NCBI GenBank assembly: GCA_002179805.1
Contig: NAVB01001569.1
Span: 1-11,474, forward strand
DNA: 11,474 nt
From: Acanthamoeba lenticulata
Lineage: Eukaryota; Discosea; Longamoebia; Acanthamoebidae
Direction: 5' to 3'
Shown here: positions 1 to 7,724 of the stretch, in pieces
How positions within the stretch are numbered: the stretch's first letter is position 1
Layout: every line of letters starts with the position of its first letter
Position numbers and translations under genes: made by a program
Notes under the pieces: generated by a model
Seen by the model: the letters and a program-made list of their open reading frames with translations, nothing else
What the model was told of the DNA's origin: nothing
Databases searched by the model: none

Positions 1-413
1 GTCGCGCTTGTGACCGCCGCCAGAGGTCGGGAACGAGCTCTCGACGGCGAGCGTGGCCCTTGTGAAGCTGTCCTCGAACTCGTTCGCCAAGGAGTCGCCG
101 TAGGCCGACGCCACGCCGGCCGGCACCTTGACGGTGTACTTCGTCGAATTATTCCACTTGGGCGAAGGGTGATAGACCAGCGTGCAGGCGTCTCGCATGC
201 GCCACTCGCCGCCGTCCTCAGGCTCTGGCTCCACCGTAGGCCGCCAGTTCTGTTTTATTTTTTGAATGTTAAATTAGAAAATTGTTTTAAAATAACTACA
301 CTGACAAAAGCAACGCACCAGGTCTTCGATCTTAGGCGGCACGGAAAAGACCAGAGGCTGGTTGAAGACGAGTTTAACCGGTTCCACAATGTCGTATATG
401 CGGTTGAAGGAAC
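1..413 (-). repeat. Macroglobulin-like module 6 (truncated by the window edge)
   Basis: Encoded by exon 25 (95 bp) and exon 26, from about residue 1730. The motifs are LVFNQPLVFSVP, NWRPTVEPEPEDGGEWR, CTLVYHPSPKW and STKYTVKVPAG. Exon 25 matches the 98-bp exons that open modules 4 and 5 in position and phase. Unlike those modules, there is no intron after YTVKV. The reading frame is still open at base 1. Confidence 0.7.
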
Positions 414-3400
414 CTGCACGTACGTTGGCAGAACAAGTGAGTGATGGTCCTCAGAAGAGAACATGCGCGGAGGCCGGTACCAGACACAGAAAGGGGCGCG
501 ACGGTGTTGAAGTGGAAGGTGTTCTCCTCGCTCACGAGTGGCCCTTCAAGCGAGGGCGCCTGTCACATGAGTAATAATACAAAGATGTTGAAGGTCAGGA
601 CTGGAGGTACTTTACCTCGACAACGGCCTGAGAGAAGGATGGACGACGCACCTTGTCGACCTTGACAGTCACGTTTGTCTTGGGCGGGAAGGGCTCCGCG
701 CAGCGGAACACGAGCCAGTGGCCAGGCTTATCATCGATGAAGTGGGCGTTGTGGAGAATCGTTTTGCGCAGATTCTGCACCTCGGCCTCGTCCACCAGCG
801 TCACCGCGCCGACGTTCTTGAAGCGCCACTGCGAGCTCGACACCTGCAGATGCCCCGAGAGAAGATGAGCTGCGCGCAGAGTTACAAACATGAAGAGGCC
901 TGGAGTGTAAGCGTACCTGGATGTGCTTGATGACCGCGAGCGGATCAATCTGCTGGTTGAAGCAGATGGCGATGGCCGGGTCAAGCACCTGGGCCTCGCC
1001 GCTATCGACGGACGTGCGTTCGATCCGCGGCAGCGGTGACTTGTACTCCTTCTTGAACGCCTCGATCGGGTCGTTGAAGAACGAGACCTCGTCCGCTGGA
1101 ATCTGCGGCATTCGTCCAGTAAGTAATCAAATGCTGACATCATCACGATGATTTTTGGTGGAAGAGGCTCACCTTGACCGTGAAGCTTGTGGCGTTGGGC
1201 CAAGGGCTCGGGGGCTTGTAGCAGAGAGTGTAAGCGTCCACCAGGCGCCATCCGGGCGGGATGACCTCCGGGACCTGCTCGCCCTCGGCCTGCACTCCGG
1301 AATCGGCCTGGGCGACCGGGGCCTTGGGTTCCTCCCTCTCTTCGCCATCCTCGACCGCCTTGTCTTTGCCCTTGTCATCACCGCTGGGTGCTGGGCCCGA
1401 CGGCTGCTGCTCTTCGGGCGTCGCCACGACGTCGGCGGACTGGCTCTTGCTGTCGCCGCGCGGCGTCTTCTTGCCACGCGGAGTCTTGGGCTTCTTGTCA
1501 CCCTTGCCCTTCTTGTTTTTCTTCTTCTTGTCAACTTCTTTACCTTCGTCGTGCCGGAAGGGTGTGTCGCCGAGGTTGACCCAGATCACGCCCGCGCAAT
1601 CCAGAGCGACTGCGTGTGTTTATGCACAACACAAGGTGAGCACATGGTTCACACGCCAAACGCTGAGATGGTGGCGGTTTGAAGTGCGCACTTGTGGGGT
1701 ACAACGGGCCTTCGTCCTCCACGAGCTCCTGCTCAGCGACGCGCATGCCGTTCTTGGTCCTGATGTCCACCCGCAAGCCCGCAGTGAGCGACTCGTGGGC
1801 GACAAAGATGGACAGAAGTGAATATCGTTTACCAATAGATGATGCGCTTCTGGTCGGCATTTGTGTCGAGACCCACGCCGATCGTATCGCCGACGCCCCA
1901 TGTGGGCTGGCCGTCCCGACCGTGGTTCCCATCGCCGTGGAAGATGCAGCCGTCGTCGCTGTGGTAGCCGTATGCACTGATATTCCGGCACATGACAAGC
2001 GTTGCGCGTAAGTGGCACGTCATCACAAGTGCAGCACCGGCAAAAGAGGGAGAGGAAGCGGTGCTTCGTACTGTTGGCTCCAACCGACCATGTTGCGCGC
2101 GAGCTGGGTCTGACGGTTAGCGGCGCCAATGGAGATGGCGCCGTCCTTCGCCAGGTGGACGACTTGGGCCTCGAAGTAGGCCAGTGAACCTGGGGCCAGC
2201 TCCCTGAGCGCCTGGACTGCTTGCTCGCTGCCTTTCTTGCCCACGTCCCACTTGGCGACGTACAGGTCGGTGTCGTCTCCGAGCTCGACTTGCGCGACGT
2301 CCTTCCTCCAGAGGCACTGCGCCTGCCAGTGCTCGGGCGCAGGCTTGATCTGCGGCCTCCACCGCTGTTGTCCCACACGAGAGCGAGCAGTTGGTGAGCT
2401 GATTTCCTATGCCAGAACAAGAGCATGAAGATGGCGCCCGAACCAAAAGCTTATTGTCCAGAGGGGCAAATGGGCTGATCAAAGGCTGCGTGAAGCGGAG
2501 CGTGAGCTCGGCATGAGGGTATAGCGTGAGGCTCGGCGCATCTAATCCAAACGGCGATGGTGGTTGTTTAGTCAACAATAAGCGGCTGTGATTGTGTCTT
2601 GGGATGAAGCTGGAAAGTACCCACGACACGGAACTTGGGCACCGTGCGGAAGTTGAAGCTCTGCGAACGCGTCGTTGAGAGCGGTCCCTCGGCGGACGGA
2701 ATCTGAACAATGTGTTGTCACGGTGGGGTGAGTGAGGCCATGCATGTGTTGAGATCCTGGCCAAGGCACAGCGGGCCACAGCGCACACACGTACATTGCC
2801 CTCAATCTTGACTTGCACGTTGGAGTCGTGGAGGAAGGCCCTGGTGCACCTGAATGCCATCCAGCAGTCCTCTTTAAGGTCGGCCTGTCGGCTGAGGAAG
2901 TACTGCAGCATGGTATCGTCCTGGACCTCTTCCTTGGTGAGCAGCTCCACCGGCGCATAGGTCTTCTTCGTCAGCTTGCTTAGGAAGCCCTGTGGCGGCA
3001 GCAACACAAACCAACAATGTGAGCGACATCGTCGCGCGTGCTGAGTGGGAAGGCGAGACATGAGCAACCTCTTGGCTGAGCGAGAGCGAGATGACCGGCA
3101 AGACCTGCTCGGGGTCGATCCGCTGGTTGAAGACGATGGCCATCGGGCAGTTCACAGCCACCTTTTCGCTTGACGCATACGGGTACGTGCGAAGGATCTC
3201 CACCCGGGGCGTTGCGAACTTGAACTTGAACTTCTTATGAAGGGGCTCGTCCAAAGCGGAAAGCACGCCCTCTTCCACCTACGCCAGGACCGCGTCAAGG
3301 ACGCGCATGACGTGTCACTCTCAAGAAGAATGTAAAGAGTGAAGCTACTTGTGGGCTTACCTTGACAGAGTACTCGGTGGAGTTGGCCCACCGTTGGCCC

Positions 3401-6400
3401 TGGGCCAACGTGTAGTGGAGCGCTCGAGCCGAGACCAATTTCCATTCGCCCTCCGGGGGCGGAGGCGAAATGATGGGCCTCCACGCCTGTGAGCCAGTGC
3501 AGTGAGAAGACGCTGCAGGATGTAGATTGGGCAGATGTGTGATGTTCAGCAACAACACGCACCATGTGGCCCAGTTTAACGTCATCGACCGGCACCACGG
3601 GGTGGTTGAAGGTGAGGCTGATGTCCGAAGTAATGTGATTCTCGCCTACAGGACTGTGGGCTGCAAGGACGAAAGAGAGTGGATGAGTAGACGTGACGAA
3701 GACCATGAAGAAGGCACATGACGTGTACCAATCACGGCGAACTTGGGAATGACCTTGAAGGTGTAGGTGTAGCTGCTGGAGGACAGGAGCGGACCCTCGG
3801 CCGATGGGATCTACCAAAGGGGGCTCGCATGAGACGTAACTCTCGAGAAGATTGGTCCCGACAAGAAGACGTACCTTGGGGCCGATCTTGACGGTGACCT
3901 TGTCCTCGTAGCCGAAAGGCTCGACAGGCTGGCAGGCCAGATAGCGGCCCTCGTTCTTGGTGTAGAGCGCAGTCTCGTGCTTTTCGTCCACTTCCTCCTT
4001 GCTCAGCAGGCGGAGCTCGTGCGAACCACCCCAACGCGAAGTCGACACGCTCACGCAACTGAGCACGGCCTGAGCAGCGCAGTAGAAAATAATGAATGAG
4101 CTCTATCATGATTACATACAAACACACAAGGGCGCTGGGGGCGCACCTCGGGGTCGATGTTCTGGTCGAAGTCGATCAGGATCACCGGCTGGCGGCTCAC
4201 CCACTCGAAGTGCTGCAGCGGATACTCGTGCGTGACCGTGATCGTGGCCGTGGTGAAGGTGATCCCGAACTCCTTGTCCAGGTGGTCCTCGAGCACCGAC
4301 TCGGCCTCGACCGGGACCTTGATGGTGTACTCGGTGGCGTTGTCCCACTGTTGGCGGAGCTGGTAGGTCAGGGTGTTGTCGTTGGTCAGCCGCCAGTCGC
4401 CGCCTTGCGTGGGCTCGGGCTCGATGGTGGGGCGCCAGGCCAGGTCGTCGATGGTGCCTCCGGGGGCGACAAGGGGCTGGCTGAAGGTCAACCAGGCGGA
4501 AACCATGGAATGAAGCCGCAGCTGTTCCTGGTTTACCGGGCTCGAATCTGCCGACGCCAACGCGTCGGACATCGGTCAGCTCAGGAACGATTGGCGAGCG
4601 GGGGGAGGGGACCGAGCACGTACTGGAGATCCAAAACGGATCGTCGGTTGTGAACGAAACCGAATACTCGGAATCGTTGACGAGCGGGCCCTCGGCCGAG
4701 GGGACGCCAGGGCCGATGACCAGCTGGACCGAGGTCGTGTGGGGCAGCGGCTTGGCCAGGCTGAATACCAAGCAGCGTTCTTCGGTGTTCGACTGTAGAA
4801 ACAGGTCGAGCAGAGGATACTTCTGCCTCCAGCGCTTAATCTCCTCAGGGTCGAGAATCTGGAGCGCTGCGTAGTTGGACTTGAAGAGCTTCGATGTGTA
4901 CAACCTAGCAGACACGAGTTGTTAGCATAGCGCGAGCGGCGCGGGCGCATGGGGCGGCGACGGCCGTACTTGACGGTGCTGAGCGCTTGTTCTTCGACGC
5001 CGACGATCCGCTGGGAGAAGGCAATGGCCAAGGGCGCCGCCACGGGGGCCTTGTGGAAGCCCGCGGGTAGGGTGTGGAGCACGCTGTTGGCCGCCGTGCA
5101 GAACGAGAGCTCGACGTCGCCAAACTCGGCTTTGCTGAACATGGAAGCGTCCTTGCCCTGGAGCTGGATCCCGTAGAGGCTCGGTAGGGACGCGGGCAGG
5201 AGGACGCTGTACTCGGTGGCCGGCCGCCAGGTGTTGGGGCCCGGCAGCGAGTAGATCAGATCGTAGCCAGAAACACGCCAGCTGCCCTCGACAGGCGGTG
5301 CAGGCGTGATCGTCGGCAGCTCGGCCAAGCGGTCGACGGTGTAGCGACCGCCCACGGGCAAGATGTGCTGGTTGAAGCTGATCCGACACTCGTCGGCAGT
5401 TGACGTAATGCCTGGCATTTGTGGAATGCGATTAATAACGTGATTAAAAAGCTAGCACGTTGGCCAGGCGTCTACGTACGATCGGCCTTGAATTGCGCGA
5501 TGGTACGGATGGAGATCTTGTGTGCCTCCACGGTGGTCAGGGGACCCTCCACCGAGGGCGTCTGCGCCGCCAGACCAGAGGAGAGTATTCGTTAGTGACA
5601 AAGCAGTCTCTCATAAGAGACCTTTAAGGGGCCGGGCACGTTGCATTACCTCTGGCCCGATCACGACGGTGTAGGACGTGCTGAAGGACAAGGTCTTGGT
5701 GCAGGCAAAGGCCAGCGCGCGCCCCTCGACGGCCGGGTCAAGATAGGCCTCCATGAGCTCCTCGTCGCTGTGGTGCGCTGTGGTCAGCCACAGGAAACGA
5801 TCGCACAGAGAAGAAGTCCGCTGACATACTTTTGAAGCTGGGGCGAATCGCGGTCGAGCAGCTGCAGGTCGGCCCAGGGCTCGGAGCCCGCACTGGCGCG
5901 GATGCTGATGGTCTTGAAGACCGCCTCGGGGTCGATGAACTGGTCAAAGACGACCACGAAGACCGGGTTGATGGAGACACAGTCTGACTCGCTGCGAATG
6001 CCCGTGGCCTGCCGACCCGAGGGGTACGTGACTTTCACAGTCGGGGTCTTGAACCGGAACGAGAACTCCTCCTTGAGCGTAGGCTCTTCGCCGCTCAAGG
6101 CCTTAGCTCCCTCGGAGATCTGCAGAGTTGATTATATGTTTATATATAATTAGTTTTAGATTAGGCACCGTCCTGAAGCTGCTGCGGGTGTGGCAGTACC
6201 GTGACGGTGTACTCGGTGGCCTTGGCCCAAGCGCGATCATCCTCAGGGTTGTGGGTCTCGAAGATAAGCGTCCGCGTATCGGCGCCGTCGAACCGCCACA
6301 CGCCCTCCTTCAGCGGCTCCGGGCTGATCGTCGGCAGCCATGCCAGGTGGGTCAGATCGCCGTCGCCGTCGGCCAGAAGCGGATGGTTGAAGGTGATGGC

Positions 6401-7480
6401 GATCTTGTCGATCTTGTTGGAGAGCTGCCAACCCTCGGGCGTGAACCGCTCGACGAGCAGCGTGCGCCGTAACTGAGCCTCGCGCTCGCGCTGCAGCGCC
6501 GCGGCGGCCTTGGCCTCGGCCAGCTTGTCGTCGAGCTGCTTGTGGCGCTTCTCGTCCTCCAGGCGCTGCTTGTCCTCGACCTTTTTGCGGGCCTTTGCCT
6601 CCTTCTCGGCCTCCTTGGCGCTCTGTTTGGCCTCCTTCTCCTCGGCTTGGAGCCGCTTCTCGTCGCTCATGAAGGCCCGGTCAAACTCTTTCTTCGCCTG
6701 CGCCACGTCGCGCCGCCGACGGTTCAACTCAGCCTGTTGCTGCTCCTTGGCCTCTCGCGCGAGCTCCTCCTCGGTCTTGGGCGCGGCCAGGGGCGGCGGG
6801 AACGGCAGCTCCGACCGGCGGCCTGACGGCAGCTGCAGGCTCTTGTCCCGCGGCTGGAACGGGTCGCCCTCGCCCTCCTCCTCGGCTGCACGCACCATCA
6901 CAACAACACAACACAACGATCAGACAATCAGCTGAAGCCACACACGCAAGACTCTTGGTGGTGAAGGATCTCGTACCAGGGCCGTCGATGCGCATGCGCG
7001 TCTCCTCGGGGAGGCGCCCAAAGACTTCCTCCACCTGGGCCGGGTTGAGCGGCTCGGGCGGCGGCTGGTCCTTCTTGCTTTTGTCCTTGTCAGACTCCTC
7101 GACGGCCTCTGGAGAATCCTCTTCCTTGCGGCCTTCTGGCTCGTCCTCTCCACCATGATCCTCCTTTGTGTCCTCCTCGGTCTCCTGTCATGATAACATG
7201 ACAAAAAGCAAGTTAAAAAAAAAATAAAAAAATTAAGAAACAAATTGACCAAAGGGCGGCAAGGCAGATATCCCGACAACGGTACCTCAGAAGCGTCCTG
7301 GCTGGCTTCGGCCGGCTCGACCGCGGCCTCGGGCTCGTCAGGCTTAGCAGAGTCATCCTTGGCCTGGGCTTCCTTCTGCGCCTTTTCGTCCTCTTCTTTG
7401 ACCTCCTTCAACTCAAACTCGAAGTGCGCCGTGGGCTCGTGCTTGGGCTTGCCGGGCCCCTCTTGCCCATTTGTCTCCAT
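1..7480 (-). CDS. Giant macroglobulin-like repeat protein with nested SPRY domain (5' 26 exons, C-terminus off window)
   Basis: Exons, in order of translation: 7480-7286, 7184-6977, 6885-6200, 6119-5830, 5767-5650, 5561-5480, 5411-4970, 4904-4624, 4547-4147, 4069-3875, 3810-3729, 3660-3563, 3486-3361, 3278-3069, 2989-2795, 2702-2621, 2541-2444, 2364-2072, 1976-1833, 1759-1692, 1609-1173, 1102-917, 843-652, 559-481, 413-319, 249-<1. All splice phases agree and give 1844 residues without a stop. The start codon has A at -3 and G at +4. Layout: acidic/Lys-rich N-terminus (1-134), PFQPRDKSL and LPFPPP segment (143-166), charged coiled coil (~172-280), then six modules from ~287 onward. The modules share FNQP, NATEYTVKV, FNQxIDPEAV and PSAEGPL motifs. 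A SPRY domain and a Lys-rich linker sit inside module 5 (~1320-1544). The motif set resembles the N-terminal MG/Ig-like region of large bacterial-type alpha-2-macroglobulins; this is from memory of the family. No signal peptide or membrane segment is seen, so a cytosolic location is inferred. The thioester and receptor-binding regions, if any, lie beyond the left edge. An alternative is a generic SbsA-type Ig-repeat protein. Confidence 0.8.
1272..1550 (-). other. Lys-rich then acidic linker after the SPRY domain
   Basis: About 93 residues within exon 21. The first half is strongly basic, with DKKKKNKKGKGDKKPKTPRG and two PRG repeats. The second half is acidic and Pro/Ala-rich, with GEEREEPKAPV. 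It is low complexity and predicted disordered. It joins the end of the SPRY domain to the second half of module 5. The basic stretch could bind nucleic acid or acidic membrane, or act as a nuclear localisation signal. This is inference only. Confidence 0.7.
1551..2196 (-). other. SPRY domain nested in module 5
   Basis: Encoded across exons 18-21, about residues 1320-1451. SPRY hallmarks appear in order: GSLAYFEAQVV, then DGAISIGAA, then MVGWSQHAYGYHSDDG (joined across the 1977-2071 intron), CIFHGDG, GVGDTIGVGLD, IIYWTKNG (joined across the 1760-1832 intron), LYPTIALD (joined across the 1610-1691 intron) and VNLGDTPF. That each hallmark is restored by splicing supports the intron calls. SPRY domains bind protein partners and are usually cytosolic or nuclear. 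The target cannot be read from the sequence. Confidence 0.85.
2621..3660 (-). repeat. Macroglobulin-like module 4
   Basis: Encoded by exons 12-16 (98, 126, 210, 195 and 82 bp), about residues 994-1230. The motifs are LTFNHPVVP, AWRPIISPPPPEGEWK, NSTEYSVKV, FKFATPRVEI, IVFNQRIDPEQVL, VELLTKEEV, VQVKIEGN and IPSAEGPL. It is the uninterrupted template for module 5 because the exon borders coincide: the WRP strand starts a new exon in both. Confidence 0.75.
3729..4547 (-). repeat. Macroglobulin-like module 3
   Basis: Encoded by exons 9-11, about residues 768-993. The motifs are LTFSQPLVAP, WRPTIEPEP, GDWRLTNDNTLTY, NATEYTIKV, IDFDQNIDPEAVL, EGRYLACQPVEPF, VTVKIGPK and IPSAEGPL. The splice between exons 9 and 10 falls inside the DPE-AVL motif. 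The exon lengths of 195 and 82 bp for the last two exons are repeated exactly in module 4. Confidence 0.75.
4624..5411 (-). repeat. Macroglobulin-like module 2 (degenerate IDP motif)
   Basis: Encoded by exons 7 and 8, about residues 527-767. The motifs are ISFNQHIL, LPTITPAPPVEGSWR, ATEYSVLL, IAFSQRIVG and VPSAEGPL. The usual FNQxIDPEAV strand is degenerate here: the Ile-Asp-Pro core is replaced by IVGVEEQ. It is the only module in the window without an intron before the PSAEGPL strand, and it has no intron between parts A and B. Confidence 0.7.
5480..6430 (-). repeat. Macroglobulin-like module 1
   Basis: Encoded by the end of exon 3 plus exons 4-6, about residues 287-526. Part A has ITFNHPLL, WLPTISPEP and ATEYTVT. 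Part B has FSFRFKTPTVKV and VVVFDQFIDPEAV. Part C has EGRALAFACTKTL, VVIGPE and TPSVEGPLTT. It follows the coiled coil directly. The exon carrying the PSxEGPL strand is 82 bp long and ends in phase 1, the boundary seen again in later modules. Confidence 0.7.
6449..6775 (-). other. Charged coiled coil of the macroglobulin-like protein
   Basis: This lies in exon 3, around residues 172-280, between the Pro-rich LPFPPP segment and the first module. It is a long uninterrupted run of Glu, Lys, Arg, Ala and Gln with regularly spaced Leu, as in EELAREAKEQQQAELNRRR and KQLDDKLAEAKAAAAL. It contains no Pro or Gly for about 100 residues, which predicts a long single helix or coiled coil and possibly oligomerisation. 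Secreted alpha-2-macroglobulins do not normally carry such a segment, and it supports a non-secreted protein. Confidence 0.75.
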
Positions 7481-7724
7481 GCTGAGTTTGGATTTGAGTT
7501 GTGATTTGATTCACAAGCGCACAGCCAGATTGTTGGCTGCAAGGCTGGTGTTGTTTTCTTGTGGTGTGCTGAACAAGAGATGCAATCAAATGCTGTGGGC
7601 CCCACTTGACCGCGTTGCCGTAACGGTTGTGCAGCGAAAGACAACAAACCCTGAAAGGAAATGTTAAATTAAAAATTTCCTCCACCTTTTCTCCATCGAT
7701 AATTAAAAAAATAACAAACAAAGG
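7481..7724. promoter_or_regulatory. Divergent intergenic region with both promoters
   Basis: These 244 bp separate the start codons of the macroglobulin-like gene (minus) and FERRY3 (plus), so both promoters and 5' UTRs must lie here or just inside. The side near FERRY3 is AT-rich. No clear TATA box is assigned. Two short perfect inverted repeats are visible: CAGCCA/TGGCTG with a 6-nt spacer at 7522-7539, and GTGGG/CCCAC with a 1-nt centre at 7595-7605. A Myb-like TAACGG lies at 7621-7626. These sites are candidates only. Confidence 0.5.

Larger units (their letters stand above)
481..2541 (-). repeat. Macroglobulin-like module 5, split by a SPRY domain
   Basis: Encoded by exons 17-24, about residues 1231-1729, roughly 500 residues against 226-241 in modules 1-4. 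Part A starts normally with LRFTQPLISP and RWRPQIKPAPE. A SPRY domain and linker of about 270 residues follow, and the module resumes at PPGWRLVDAYTLCY, NATSFTVK, ICFNQQIDPLAVI, LVFRCAEPFP, VTVKVDK and APSLEGPL. Subtracting the insert leaves about 229 residues, the usual module size. Confidence 0.75.

Noticed and set aside
1155..1682. 175-residue plus-strand frame with hydrophobic Leu/Val runs suggesting membrane segments
   Set aside because: The hydrophobic runs are the reverse complement of the Lys-rich linker (AAG read as CTT), not a real membrane protein.
2117..3067. 316-residue continuous minus-strand frame taken as one exon
   Set aside because: It reads through several introns. The module motifs lie in different frames on either side of GT...AG boundaries, and phase-consistent splicing restores them.
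4096..4653. 185-residue open frame on the plus strand
   Set aside because: It is the mirror of GC-rich exons of the macroglobulin-like gene. The composition (Val-Asp-Gly-Leu-rich, no motifs) is typical of a shadow frame.
7205..7240. A/T-homopolymer stretch as a possible promoter or replication element
   Set aside because: It falls within the first intron of the macroglobulin-like gene (7185-7285) and fits its polypyrimidine tract on the minus strand.
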